A stretch of 64,000 nt of DNA from Endomychus coccineus (GCA_958510875.1 OY294070.1:43600306-43664305); one strand, 5' to 3'. Counted from the first letter of the stretch, positions 34,450-46,043 are shown. The notes: a model not told the origin generated them from the letters alone. Translations and numbers: made by a program.

Positions 34450-35036
34450 GATTCAAAATTCATTTATTTCAATGAATATAGCATGATTTATTTACCACGA
34501 CCACACAGTTTTGTTTGGCGCATTGCGTGCAATGGAATTCGTTCGATATGAGAAAGGGTACGGCGAAAGATGTTAAACCTATATTCGGCAACGTCGTAAT
34601 AAAGGGATTGGGGAAATAGCTGTTTTGAAAGATGACGATAGGCACATGTTTTATTTAATATCAAAGGGAAATTATTGTGATAGACAAACCTCTATTTTAT
34701 TTTTTATGGTTATATTTAGCGGAGTTGAGAACACTTATAGTCAATCATAATACCAAATATTTGGTAATCCCGAAGATAGGTTGCGGTTTAGATAAATTGG
34801 ATTGGGGAGTAGTTCGTGAGAAGATTGTATCATACCTTGTATACTTGAATGAATACAACGGTAAATGTTACGAAGACCGTATGTTTTCTAATCTGAGGTC
34901 AGTCGCGTTTAAGCGTCCTTTTCAAAGTTCGGTCCTACTGAAAAAAGTTGTAGATTCCCATTTCCTATGCCCCAGAACGTTCTTTACAATGTGCTATAAG
35001 TTTTATTTGGTTTTGAAAGAACGGTTTCAAAACTGA
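34450..35036 (+). pseudogene. Macrodomain (OARD1/TARG1-like) gene remnant, most complete copy
   Basis: Three consecutive frames spell one macrodomain. Frame one (34512-34620): CLAHCVQWNSFDMRKGTAKD and PIFGNVV, the ADP-ribose-binding SLAHC-type loop. Frame two (about 34615-34690): GEIAVLKDDDRHMFYLISKG. Frame three (34677-35036 open): ELRTLIVNHN, YLVIPKIGCGLDKLDWGVV, REKIVSYL, the hallmark C-terminal segment that holds the catalytic-loop GCGLD. OARD1-type enzymes remove ADP-ribose from acidic residues; a working copy would need about 150 residues in one frame. Here two frame changes break it, unless an intron around 34690-34722 (ATATTTAG before CGGAGTTG) removes one. The open tail after residue 60 of frame three is unlike the family. 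This is the parental sequence type of the satellite. Confidence 0.7.
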
Positions 35037-35769
35037 AACTCATTAAAATTAGCTAAGATATTCGATGAGTCAGGATAGTGCTAATCATAAACAGTAGGGT
35101 GCATATGCTTTATCAAAAGGTTTTTTTTCTCTATTTTATTGGCCTTAATAAAAGTAGCCATTCAACTAAGATTTTAACTTTATATTAGTTATAATATACC
35201 TACTCTAGCTAGCCTAGAACGAGTGCTTCTTGATAAGCGTGTTACTCCCAAATAAACAAAAAGGAAAAACAGGGACACATTGTCTTCTGCACCAAGCGAC
35301 ATATCATGGTGACTACATATAACCAACATAGGAGTGCTGTCTTGGATAATATAAGGAAACATATATTGAGGCTTTACTAGGGGATAGCCTATTACAACGA
35401 TAATATCCTATATAAGCTGCTACAATTTTAAAGGGTTGGAAAACACACAACTAAAATTGAAACCGTCAAAATCTCAAAAAACTTGAAATACTTAGCAGCT
35501 GTAAACCGGAAAAATATAATAAGTAAACATTTTATTGAAAAATGAAAGACGTTAATTTCAATTATCAAAAAGATTGAGTTGAATGATCGATTAATGTTTA
35601 TTAGTTAAATAAGGAAAAAAATGTGCAATTGGAAATAGGCTTTAATTTTGGATTTATAATTTAGTTTTCAAGTTATTATTGTCAAGAATCAGGCCTGCGC
35701 ATAGATGGAGAACCCATCTCAGCAGGGCAAATGTCATGTATTTGATAATATTGTTGTATTATCACTTGA
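35037..35769. other. Non-coding stretch
   Basis: Nothing assigned. Low-complexity A/T tracts only. Confidence 0.4.
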
Positions 35770-36544
35770 ATGAATAAATAAATATTTCAATTTGCGGCAG
35801 GTATTTTTGGGTGGGTATGTTGAAGCTGCTGACAAACTTTGACATCGAAGCTCTTGATGCTAGGTTGGATCTTATGAAACCATCTCGGTTCTTGGCGCCG
35901 ACGACTTTATGAGATGCTTCAGTTACTAACTTCTCGCAGCGTTCAACAGCTTGACTGTGACACGGAACTTTACCAAAGTTTCATTCGTCAGCATCAGCAG
36001 TTTCACCGGCATTGATTTTAGCGAAAACTTCAGCATCAAATACACTTCGTAACAATAGTGGTGTTGTAAGTGCAGTGGTGTTCCGTCAATTATTTTAGTA
36101 TAGTCGGTTGCCTGAAAGTTAATTTTGGGAGGTCGAGAACCTAAAAACTAACAATCTCGCTTTCAAAATTCTTCTGAAGCCTAACTCTGATATGCTTCCT
36201 TTCATCCCCCATCATAATGAGGAGCAAGTATTCTGCATTGGCAAAAATGCGTTCCTATCGATCACAGGATCAACCACTCGAACCAAATTCTGTGGTGGAA
36301 ATCTTGTGGATTTGATAACTTCAAAAACGTGCCCAGGACCATCTGTGAAGTACTTGCTTTTCTTTATTTTGAACCATACAGACATGTATGATTTGGGAAT
36401 GAAAGATACTGAAATTGTATGTTCATCTGAAGGGGTTTCCACAATTACGTACATTATCGAAACTCTGTTAGCTGTTAGCTCTGTGATAGGGAGCACCAAC
36501 CTGCTGCCAAATTGAATTTGCTCGTTCTCTTGCAGGCACACCAT
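35770..36544 (-). pseudogene. Fragment of a multi-copy arthropod protein family, unknown function
   Basis: From 36544 downward the minus strand reads FGSRLVLPITELTANRVSI, KSKYFTDGPGHVFEVIKSTR, VVDPVIDRNAF, then DERKHIRVRLQKNFESE in a shifted frame, a decayed stretch with stops, and again clear text near 35960-35800: VPCHSQAVERCEKLVTEAS, HKVVGAKNRDGFIRSNLASR. The DGP-(H)-VFxxIxxTR ... DPVIxRNAF ... PCHxQAVERxxKLVTEAS series recurs in many uncharacterised arthropod and hydrozoan proteins that I recall as multi-copy, suggesting mobile or repetitive origin. Several frameshifts and stops indicate a pseudogene. Function is unknown. Confidence 0.55.
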
Positions 36545-37204
36545 TTTTCACAAGGGTTTAGATATTATTTGACAGCTCTAAGCGTTGGGAATTTGAATTC
36601 CGAATAAAAGATACTGGGACCTGTAATTCTGGATCTCCAAATGGCGTAACGTTCCCTAACAGAAGTTTTTGTAACCTCCATAACTTTTTTATTATTCTCG
36701 CTGCTCAAGTAATGGGTAATTCTTCTATTAAAATTTGATTTGAGGTTTTAAACATGGACTCATCGTACGTACATTTACGTCGTGTGCTTTGAGAACTGCG
36801 AAAATGGTATCCCCAACGATAAATACTTTGAAAAGGAAATTGAAAATTGAGGATCATATGTCTCTATTACATTCCTTAGAGACGGAGTTATTGGAGCTTT
36901 GCAACTGTGTTCAACCATCAATAAAGAAGACAGGTAAACGAAGCAGAGGTGAACGAATTTTAAATCTAAGAAGAAAACGCCAACGGGCTAGAATGGATAT
37001 TAATGTAGATTATTTCGAACAGAGTTCAATTGGGAATGTTATTTTTAATATGTATAGTAACAAGGAACATATAATGTATTGAATGAATAACAAACACATT
37101 TTTATGTTAGTAGTCAATAGACAGAGTTGAGGTTGTTTTGATTTTCTGATAGAACAAGGAGGTCCAACTATTGCGAACTGTCTATCCAATTAATAAAATT
37201 TTCA
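36545..37204. other. Unassigned stretch with a 97-codon open frame
   Basis: The plus-strand frame 36789-37082 encodes a basic segment (KRSRGERILNLRRKRQRAR) of no recognised family. It may be a relic exon. Nothing else is visible. Confidence 0.2.
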
Positions 37205-37270
37205 GATATAACAAATTATCGCCCCATCTCACTTATAAACAACATCAGCAAAGTACTTGAGAAGATTTAA
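37205..37270 (+). pseudogene. Short non-LTR reverse transcriptase fragment
   Basis: The plus strand reads DITNYRPISLINNISKVLEK, the conserved start of the RT domain in Jockey/CR1-type elements. The homology ends within about 25 codons on both sides. Confidence 0.7.
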
Positions 37271-37492
37271 AAAAGAATAAACTGCAGCTATTTAAATAAA
37301 TTTAATATACTATATATTTCCAAAGACATGAAATACCTCCTTTGTTACTGTTGTCACATGGGATTATTTTCCATCCTAATGTTTGAATTCTGTTACATTG
37401 GAGAACTGTTTTTATTCTTTCTGCAAGTTTGGCGATTTTAATTCACTTCGGATGAATAACGAACTTGTGAAGATTCTCAATGTGTATTATCT

Positions 37493-37662
37493 TGTAGCGG
37501 TCTATGATAATAGCGGACATGGTTGCTAAGAAACGAAAAAGGAGAAGAAATTTCAAATTTAATAAAAAGCAGATTGTCAAAAATATCTCTTATTATTAAT
37601 AGAATTAGAAGTAAAAAAGTGTTTTATTCTCCTCTTCCGATTTGATCTACGTGATACCAACA
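37493..37662 (+). mobile_element. Solo LTR of the 45.1-kb Gypsy family
   Basis: TGTAGCGGTCTATGATAATA opens a 170-bp copy of the LTR found at 45111 and 49215, ending GATACCAACA. It is flanked by ATCT on both sides (37489-37492 and 37663-37666), a 4-bp target duplication. Recombination between the two LTRs of a former full element leaves this product. Confidence 0.9.
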
Positions 37663-37666
37663 ATCT

Positions 37667-39068
37667 CATTTCATATATTTTTGTTACATTGGAGGTATTC
37701 GCAGCCCGGCGACGATATTAAGGTTTATTTTATCTAGATTTGATCCGAGCAAGTTCCAGAAATCTCGTATTCGTGAATAGTGCTTCCATCACATTTTATA
37801 ATAAACCTTCTGTAGTGAAGTGAAACCACAGGAAACTATAAGCAATTAAAGAAAAAATCTCTCTTCAATAGGTTTAGTTATGAATTTTCAAAGCCATATC
37901 CAAAAAAGCACCAAATAACCCTACTTCTGAAGTTTGTGTCTGTAGTTTTGAACCTGTTGGCGCTGTTTTGGAGGAGGATTAAAGTAGACGTATTTTCCAG
38001 TGAAAAATGTAATTGTCTAACCCAAATAGGACATGGGCTGTTACCTTACACGTTAAATTATTTATGTTCAGTTATTTGACAATAGTTATTAGACAATGTC
38101 GGATGAAGCTACATAAATACTACTATTAAGAAAGTAGTAGAGCATGAAATTTTGCTTAGATCGACAAAAAAAGGGGAAAATATTCAGATTTGCGTACATA
38201 ACGGAATACGAGTTGAAAAAAAACTGTTTTTCTATTATTTGTTGCCAACACTATTTTTTCATCAGGAATCCTGACAAATTAAGTTCTTAACATTCCTTTT
38301 TTGTTTATTTTGTAATAATAGCCCCTTTAGGTATGGGAAGTGTTCACAAAATTACTAAAAACACTGTTGAGAAGGTTATACCGTTTCGGGGTAAAAGCTT
38401 TCCAATATACCCACAATTTCATACTCTTGATTCCTTATAGCAAGCAACATTAATGTAGCTCCATCAAATATCGATCTACTTTCGTATACCTGCACATGAG
38501 TAATGTGTCTCGTAACAAAAAGGGTTCACTCGAAAGGTCATAGCTCGTACCCTATTGGAGCTAGGAGAATAATTTTTTTCTTGAATTATTGAAAAATACG
38601 TCTACTTCAATTTCTCAGCGAAGCAATTTCTTTAAAGAACAAAATGTCAGGAGTGGGATTTTTAACCGTTTTTCGAACCAAATAGGGGCACTATAAAAAT
38701 TTAACATGAACCTCTACGTTCTCATCGATTTACCTGCTTTCAGAACCTGCTGCAGAACCTGTTTTTATAAAATGAGATAAAAGCAACCAGTCCCCCATAC
38801 TTCTTGTTACTTTTTACATCAATTTTTCTTGGAGTTCTAGTTTTCCATTCTAACATATATTATTTTCACTTCGGGGCCATTCAATTGAGCATTTATTTGA
38901 AAAATAATAAGTCACAAAATTAACAGATGTCTGGACTAATTGTACATATAATATCTTTCTTAAATAACTCAGTCAAATAAGCAATAATAACACCAAAATC
39001 TGTAAAATTTTAAAGCAACCTATAACGTGCCCTTGCGGCTTTTCGGTAAAGTGCTTACTGCGGTAAGC
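37667..39068. other. Non-coding stretch
   Basis: No gene or repeat could be supported; the sequence is AT-rich with homopolymer tracts. Confidence 0.4.
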
Positions 39069-39087
39069 TTCGAATCCTCGGGCGCCA
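39069..39087 (-). other. tRNA 3'-end-like sequence, possible primer-binding site
   Basis: The plus strand reads TTCGAATCCTCGGGCGCCA, which resembles a tRNA T-loop plus acceptor ending in CCA-like bases. In reverse complement (TGGCGCCCGAGG...) it would be the primer-binding site just inside a minus-strand 5' LTR. The alternative is box B of a tRNA-derived SINE. Confidence 0.35.
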
Positions 39088-39821
39088 GATTTTTCCCAAA
39101 GGTTAACTCCTTTTGAGGACTTCTGCTAGAGTCCTCTCCACAAGGCTCGTCACTATGCTATCTAAAGTTAGCCTTGTCCCTAGGGTAGCTACAGTGAAGT
39201 ATAACCAGAGTCCAATGGGCAGAAAACAGTATCGAAATTGTAGGCTTTAATTACAATTGATACCTGGTTATAACTTAGCTCGTTAAAGATGGAGCAGAAA
39301 TAATTTAATAAAACAGGGAATTCCAAATATTAATCAATTTAAATGCAATTGAACGGTATTATTTCACAAAATTACACCCAGACGGAAAATGTAATGAAGC
39401 TCAAACGGTAAATGAAAACTCTTTCAAGATATCAACTCTACGATAAGTTCGGTAACTAAGTTCAATTCTGAGGTACGGAATCGGTTGACAAATGATTCAG
39501 AATGATCAATTTGCGGAAAAATACGAATCAAACAGGTCTCAGCGTAATGAGCGGTATGCGGTAAATCTTAGATAGCAGCACTAATAAATGGAATGTTCAA
39601 ATCACACTACGATATATTCGGTTATTAATTCGGTTTGTTCGGAAAATATTGTTTGCACTAGTTTTCCGATTGTATGATATCAGATTTTCGGTTAATTACT
39701 CTAATTGAGTTTATTCTGTCATCTCACCCACTCTTGTACTAACTTTCACGGAGTACCCGGTAATTGTGTGACAGTGTTAGATTTGATACACTCTACAGAT
39801 TCGGAACCTAGACAATTTGGG

Positions 39822-40050
39822 TTTATACTTCCGGGGTGACACAGTGTGCACAAACCCTAACTATCACATCTGCAATAACCCCTATATCCACGGCCGAGGA
39901 CTTCTCATAGTATTAAGGGAATTATTACGATTCTCAATCACACAACCACCCTCAGCTTATACTTCTGGAGTGACACAGTGTGCACAAGCCGTTAGTGGTT
40001 TGGTCGCCTCAGGATATACTTATACTTCTGGAGTGACACAGTGTGCACAA
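39822..40050. repeat. Three copies of a 31-bp element with a dyad core
   Basis: TTATACTTCTGGAGTGACAC followed by AGTGTGCACAA occurs at about 39822, 39957 and 40019, with only two base changes among copies, while the spacers (about 104 and 31 bp) are unrelated. The core TGACACAGTGTGCA is an imperfect dyad. Conserved short elements separated by unrelated spacers resemble protein-binding sites in an LTR or promoter. Confidence 0.8.
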
Positions 40051-40419
40051 ATATACCAAAGACGCCCCTGTCGTTCAAACATACACACTCTGTACACACC
40101 ACACAATTACCTGAATATTTCAATTCACGCGCGAATTCAAATCGTACGCGATTCGACCTATGACTAGGATAAACTCAAATTCACCAATTCAAATTACTGA
40201 ATACTACGGAACTCAGGTATTGTACAAACGTTCACCAATTACAATAACAATCATAAATTACGGAAATCAATATATCGTAATGCTCAAAAATATAAACTAT
40301 TTGCTATCATTTACCTTTTTGTAAAATTCACAAACACAAACGGAACAATATTGTTATTTCACAGCTTTTAAATCTCTGACTCACAATTCAAAAAAAAACA
40401 CTAGAGAGCTACTTTACTG

Positions 40420-40480
40420 ATTTAAATCAAAAACGCAAGAGAGCGATCTTTCGGTCGTCACGGCTTTTATATCTTTTCCG
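40420..40480 (-). promoter_or_regulatory. TATA-type core promoter candidate
   Basis: The minus strand reads GATATAAAAGCCGTGACGAC. No coding sequence follows within 1 kb; together with the tRNA-end-like site at 39069 and the 31-bp repeats it could be the U3 part of a minus-strand LTR. Confidence 0.35.
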
Positions 40481-41183
40481 AGGTTCCGGACAGGTCTGCT
40501 CCACCAAATCCTTATTTTTGTGCCAATAGTTTTTACTTATGCCCCGAACAATGGTTAAAAGTGACGCTACTTTTTAGATCTAAAATTCGCGCTCATGATA
40601 TCACACCAGTTCTTCCCTGCGGAGTAAACAAGTGTTATCGGAGTTTTTAGGTTGTTCGCCCTTTTTATACATAAGACTGCACAAAGTTTGGTGTCTTAAT
40701 TGGCCAGCCCCTGTTTTTGCAACATGTTTTTATCGGAATGAAATGCAATTTTGAACGGGCGTGAATTAGATTCATCTATTTGAATAATTATACTTATTTC
40801 AAATTACGGAGATTTAGAAAAGTGGCAATCACGGAATACACATTCGGAATTCATTCATATCTATTGAAATAATGAACTGTTCAAACTGAAATTACATGTA
40901 ACATCCGTATTTATTGCCTGATCTGAATTAAATAATCTTTCGAAATTTAAGCTTCGTTACAAACCTTACATCCCAGTTTTATTTTTATGTTTACCAGAAT
41001 ACACTTAGCCGTCAAAAAACTTTAACGGATTATTTATTTATTTATTTATCTCCAACGGGTACACCCAAATACAGGAAATGTTCTATTAAAACTAATTACA
41101 ATAATAAGACTAAGAATAATAATAAAACTTAATTTCTAAACAAGAATATAAGATAAAAAATAATATATAAAGTTCAAATTGAA

Positions 41184-42650
41184 TCAGGTACATGTGTGAT
41201 CGTAATCAACAAGTTGCATGATTTTATTATTTATGGTATTAAGTGAATCATGATTTATATCACAAAACTGTGCAATCGCATTAAAATTCTTCAACACAAC
41301 ATAGCAAGGAGATCTTGTGATTAGGTTTGTTCGCGCAATGGGACAATAAAATGTGAGGGAGTTGCGGGATGATATTCTGGGAATAATGAAGTTGATTTTA
41401 TTCAATAAAAAAGGACAATCGATATTGTTATGGAGTAATTTATGCAAAAAAGATATAGATATAATAGTTCTACGAGTATCTAACAAGACAACATTGAACG
41501 CAGACAGTAGCCTGTTATGATCAAAACCACTTGCCGGATATTTGCTCGAAACACTCGAAATAGCAGGTATTTGAGCAAACGACGGTGAACACTTTCAATA
41601 TTATCAAATTGATATTGACATTTTGGATTTTTAATGTAATCTGGGAAAAATCTCTACAGTTTCTGTAAATGAATCCTAGAGTTTTGAAAGAGAATGCAAC
41701 GGTTTTGTTGATGTGAGATGCTAAGCTGAGTTCGCTATCAAAGAAGATACCCAAGTCTTTGATTTCACAACATCGTTTTTTAGTTTCAGAGCCTATTTTG
41801 TAGGGGAACCAAATTATACTTTTCTTTTTAGAGTATGTCATTGCATTGCATTTGGAAATATTCAAGTTCAGTCGATTTTTAGTACACCAATTTTGAAGGG
41901 AATCTAGACTATTTTGTAATTCAAGGCAGTCAGTTAAAGATTTAATAACACTAAATAGTTTTAGATCATCCGCGAATAACAATTTAAGACAATCAATATC
42001 AATGACATCAACAATATCATTGATAAAGATAAGAAAAAGTAAAGGTCCAAGATTAGATCCTTGTGGTACACCGGAGGTAGGTACAAAAGTTCGGGATTTG
42101 TGACTCAAGTATTCAACGTAATGCTCACGGTCGAAGAGGTATGATCGAAATAATTTGAGGAGGGGGATAGAGAATCCTATATTCTTTAACTTAGTTAGTA
42201 ATATATTGCGATCGAGTTGGTCATATGCCTTTTGAAAGTCCGTATAAATAACATCGACCTGCCTTTGCTTATCTAGAACCTCGGACACGGTTCGAGTAAA
42301 AGATGCTAAATTAGAAACTGTGGACCTTTTTCCCATGAAGCATGTGCAAGGCGATATAAGAAAGCTGACAGAATGATATATTTGCTTGTACAAAATGCAT
42401 TCAAATGTTTTAGCAAAATTGCAAATAATGGATATAGGTCTGTAGTTTGTAAGTTCCGAAGAGTCCTCCTTTTTTAAAACAGGATAAATACGTTCCTTTT
42501 TCCACAAGTCAGGGAAAGTAGACGTTTTGATGATCAAGTTAAAGATGTGATGAAGGGGACAGACCAGAACGTGTGCACAATCTTTGATCATGAAATTTGG
42601 AATGGAGTCAGATCCTGCAGTTGGTTTATCTTTAGATTTTTAATTGAATT
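41184..42650 (-). pseudogene. Reverse transcriptase of the Jockey/CR1-like element
   Basis: The long open frame 42591-41521 (356 codons) carries all RT motifs: NYRPISIICNFAKTFE, VDVIYTDFQKAYDQLD (first D), SGVPQGSNLGPLLFLIFIND, LKLLFADDLKLF (FADD catalytic pair), LNLNISKCNAMTYSKKK and DLGIFFDSELSLASHI. The C-terminal tail continues after a frame change at 41486-41184 (LLHNNIDCPFLLNKINF, YCPIARTNLITRSP). The RT domain itself looks intact, so the copy is fairly young, but the endonuclease is broken. Confidence 0.88.
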
Positions 42651-42742
42651 AATAATATCGTCATGAGAGATATTAGATATATTGATATCAGGATAGTTAT
42701 TAATGTCTGCACTGTCTATAGTGAAGTATATAGAAGTAGGTA

Positions 42743-43960
42743 CTAAAGGTTGTGTTTAATAATACCTGGTATTCTAGAATTTCCTTTCTTGCTCTGTACA
42801 TAGCTCCAAAAATTTTTAGGGTCTGAAGACACATTTTTTTCAATATTTGACATATAGAGTTTATAAGAATCGATTATTTGAGTTTTAATTAATGATCGCA
42901 GATGTTTAAATTTAAGGTAATAAAAGTCTGATTTTTGCTTTTTGTACTTTTTGTGAGTTGAATTTTTCCTATGAATATTTCTTTTTATTTCTTGAGTAAA
43001 CCAGGGAGGATACGGTTCGTTGCGAGTATGACTTTGTTGGGGAACAGTAATGTCAAATATTGAATAAATAATTCTATATAACTGCTCACAAGCTTCATTT
43101 GGATCATTTATTTTATACAAAGAGCACCAGTTCGTATTTAATAGTAATTCATACATTTGTGCATAATTCGCTTTTTTGAAGTTATAGGACCGATGATTTA
43201 GATTGTTGGAAAATTGTTTGAATGCCTTTACGGACAATGAAAACGTAAAATGAATGCTAGGATGGTGCGCATCTTCTTTGACAACAGGTTCAGCTCTAAC
43301 AGCTATATTGCAATCAACATTAGTAAGAATCAAGTCCAAAATTTTATTGCTACGGTTAGTAATGTTAATAAATTGTCTAAGATTGAGGAAATTCTGAAAA
43401 TTGTTCATTAAGATACTCTTAGAGTTATTCAGATCAGAGTTATAAAGTGGAATGTTAAAGTCTCCTAATATCAAAATGTTTTGATTGTACAATACTTTTA
43501 GTGACATAAAGTTTTCTAGGAAAAGTCCATAGTCAATAATTGTAATATTCGGTGGGATATAGATAACAAATACAAAAATAACTTATTTGTTTACAGTTAA
43601 TCTACATCCTACAATGTCTATCAACTGCATGCAGCTGGTAATAGTAGATAAATTTTATTGTAGAACCGAAATATAGTTCTTAACAGCGAGCATAACTCCT
43701 CCACCTGTATATATGTTAGTTGCTTCAAGATTCCTATCAGCTCTGTAAACACAATAAGCGTCATTAAACAATTCTGAATTGTGCACGTCGTTGTTAATCC
43801 ATGTCTCCGTGAATCCTAGAAGGTCGTATTCACCAACCGAAACATTGTTAAAGAAGGTGGGGACTTTGGTATTTAGGCCACGAACGTTTTGATAATAACA
43901 CAGAAGAGGGAGTCTTATTATATTTGAGTGTGGTAAGGTCCTTAGCACTATGTAAATCAC
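42743..43960 (-). pseudogene. Apurinic-type endonuclease domain of the Jockey/CR1-like element
   Basis: From 43960: LCYYQNVRGLNTK (catalytic N), YDLLGFTETWIN (catalytic E), YRADR and GGGVMLAVKN; then a frameshifted middle around 43500-43650 (VIYIPP); then LILGDFNIPLYN (D/N pair), LDLILTN and HHPSIHFTF (final H). The order matches the exonuclease-endonuclease-phosphatase fold that nicks target DNA. The rest of the frame to 42743 is the linker (FYYLKFKHLRSLIK, SYVQSKKG). At least one frameshift and stops separate this part from the RT. Confidence 0.85.
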
Positions 43961-43970
43961 TTAAGTTGTC

Positions 43971-44600
43971 ACAGTCATCGAGGGGCGCTTGCGAAAATTT
44001 TGAGTTCTGCTATAGTCAATACATTTTTTAATAGCAATATGTGGTGGCCAGAAATCTGCATTTAAGATAGTGGAGCTATAGGTTGCGGGTATAGATAGCT
44101 TAAAACTTTTATATTCGCCGGAACGAACAATTTTTCTTCACAGTTAATAATTCACTCAGGAACTTTGCACTGAACATAGTTGACAATATCTTTTATAGTG
44201 TAATTTAAACTAACCTTGGATATATGAACATAGCTTCGTGGAACATATATTATTGGAGGGACATTAATTCATTTCGAATCTTTCCACTTTGGACATTTTA
44301 GAATACAAAGTTAAACTAACGAATCAAATAGTTCTCAGTCGATGCAAGTTATATGGCTCCCTGTGTACTTACAACTTAAAATTAATAATATTAAACACAG
44401 CACGCACAATCTTCCAATAATAGTTTGTAAGCATGACATTTTTCTGAAAATTCCTCTGTTACCCACTTCTGTGTAATAAAAAATGGTATGTTTCCAATAA
44501 TGAAAATATCAATTATTTGTTCAAATTTTGGTAGATCAGAATCAGATTTTTTCCCTGAATAAATAATGAAATGCCTCTTATATTGATAACCATATTTGAT
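43971..44600. other. Unassigned stretch between two elements
   Basis: It may contain the lost 5' part of the Jockey/CR1-like element or the lost end of pogo element 1. No motif or terminal repeat was found. Confidence 0.3.
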
Positions 44601-44819
44601 CTATTTTGGTATAACAACAAATGTATCTTCTGAAAATTCTTCTATTTTATCTGCTATCAGCTTGTTATAAGGGTATTCATTTAAAATAGAACTCGACATT
44701 GGTCCAATTTTCATAGGAATGTGAAATTCGTGTTTAAAAATTGTCATTTGTTGCACTTTATTTGTCACAGTCTTAGCCAGGTTTTTAAAATTTCCCAATC
44801 GGCCTGCTAAATTTTTCAG

Positions 44820-45106
44820 AACCTACTGTTCAGCTTCATATCTCATGCTCCATAATGTAGTTAAGGGGCCCATTAGATGCATAATAGCAGGATAGCGGAT
44901 AAGAAAACCAAGTTTTGGTGTAATGTGATAACCAAAGGCTTTTTATGAATAAGAAAGAAATTTGATGGAATGTTACTACTCTTCCTGGATGTGATCGAAG
45001 CCATTTTCTTACTTCGTCCTCCTAATATGCACTTAATGGCTTCATAAATGCAACATCCAAGGCCTGCAGACGGTGGGTGCAATGGGGTGGAAAACATAAC
45101 AGTATC
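44820..45106 (-). pseudogene. Pogo-like transposase 1, C-terminal part
   Basis: Just outside the Gypsy 5' LTR the minus strand reads LLCFPPHCTHRLQALDVAFM and KPLSA, a stop in place of Y, then EDEVRKWLRSHPGRVVT: the end of the pogo DDE domain (PPHxTHxLQPLDV). It pairs with the piece ending at 49388, so the Gypsy element interrupted this gene. The reading is shifted by one base at the junction and has stops further down. Confidence 0.8.
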
Positions 45107-45110
45107 ACCC

Positions 45111-45283
45111 TGTAGCGGTCTATGATAATAGCGGACATGGTTGCTAAGAAACGGAGAAACAGGAGAGAAGAAATTCGAAATTTATAAAAAACAGATTGTC
45201 AAAAATATCTATTATTATTAATATAATTAGAAGTGAAAAAGTGTATTATTCTCCTCTTCCGATTGATCTACGTGATACCAATA
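45111..45283 (+). repeat. 5' LTR of the Gypsy element
   Basis: Starts TGTAGCGGTCTATGATAATA; ends GATACCAATA immediately before the primer-binding site. Matches the 3' LTR and the solo LTR at 37493. Confidence 0.92.
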
Positions 45284-45329
45284 AATTGGTGACCCTTTCG
45301 ACGTTTGGTGAGTGAAGTTTCTGTTGAAA

Positions 45330-46022
45330 ATGTCTACAACTTCAAAAAGTGATGGAAATGAACTTAGCTCTAGGGTAAGCATGAATAATGACAGGCAAGA
45401 GACAGAAGTAAATAAGGTCAGTATAAGAATTCCTCCTTTTTGGTCCGAGAAACCCGAAATTTGGTTTTATCAAATTGAAGCGCAATTTAATATTAATAAA
45501 ATTACAACGGAAGAAACAAAATTTAGTTATCTGGTATCACAAATAGATCCAAAATATGTTGAGAATATTTGGGATTTTCTTCAAGGAACTGCCTTAAACA
45601 AATATACTAGAGCTTAAGAAAATTTGTTGAATATATTCAAAGAGAGTGAAGAACGAAAGATTAAAAAGTTAGTTACCGGCTTAGAATTAGGTGATATGAA
45701 ACCTAGTCAGCTTCTTCGTAGAATAAAAACTTTGGCAGGAGTTGATATTTCCGAAGCAGCATTAAAAACGTTTTGGCTAGAAAAACTCCCAGATTCAATC
45801 AAAAATGTACTCATTGTTAGTGAAGAGGGACTTGACAAAGTAGCTTTTATGGGCTTAACCCACATAAAGAAGTTTTTTCAACTGAAACGCGGAATGACAC
45901 GAATTCGTTGGATAAAAATTTAATGGTTAGGCTTGAAGGTTTAGAAGCACAGATCACTGCAATAGGACAGAGAAGATTTAGATCTAGGGATAATAGTAGA
46001 AATCGTAGTCGCGCTTCAAGTA
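45330..46022 (+). pseudogene. Gypsy gag remnant
   Basis: ATG at 45330 starts MSTTSKSDGNELSS. The capsid-like part reads IRIPPFWSEKPEIWFYQIEA and LVSQIDPKYVENIWD, then an in-frame TAA at 45615-45617. The same frame goes on with EERKIKKLVTGLELGDMKPS, QLLRRIKTLAGVD and KLPDSIKNVL, typical of the gag of K02A2.6-like Gypsy elements. After a frame change the basic tail (RFRSRDNSRNRSRAS) follows. The zinc knuckle that normally comes next is missing, removed by a deletion that fuses gag debris to the protease. Confidence 0.8.
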
Positions 46023-46043
46023 AAGATCTTAATAGAAGGAAAT

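Larger units (their letters stand above)
33240..34850 (+). repeat. Macro-repeat unit 3, inverted relative to units 1 and 2
   Basis: The reverse complement of this interval aligns with 30941-29382 in order: GGTATATTGTTCACC (33336), the GTCGTTGGCACAATAA block (33397), CCGTGGTGACG (33543), CCATAAACCGATACTTGTAT (33696), ACAAACAACTTGTAATACCA (34120), then the diverged monomer (34390-34750) and the macrodomain C-terminus. The alignment is interrupted by many small indels. With unit 2 it makes a long inverted repeat of about 1.5-kb arms around a 2.3-kb spacer. Confidence 0.75.
41030..43970 (-). mobile_element. Jockey/CR1-like non-LTR retrotransposon, 5'-truncated or decayed
   Basis: On the minus strand the order is endonuclease, reverse transcriptase, C-terminal domain, 3' UTR and a terminal simple repeat (ATAAATAAATAAATAAATAA at 41049-41031), the tail type seen in CR1/Jockey relatives. 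The 3' end lies at about 41030. No ORF1 was recognised above 43970. No target duplication could be set. Confidence 0.8.

Noticed and set aside
36192..36515. Plus-strand 107-codon frame
   Set aside because: It is antisense to the recognisable minus-strand family text (DGPGHVFEVIKSTR and DPVIDRNAF).
39030..39090. Complete tRNA gene ending in TTCGAATCCTCGGGCGCCA
   Set aside because: The T stem does not pair and no acceptor or D stem is found upstream; a primer-binding site or SINE remnant fits better.
44601..44798. Continuation of pogo transposase 1 (GNFKNLAKTVTNKVQ...)
   Set aside because: The text does not match the pogo C-terminus, and stops separate it from the recognised part; it is left unassigned.
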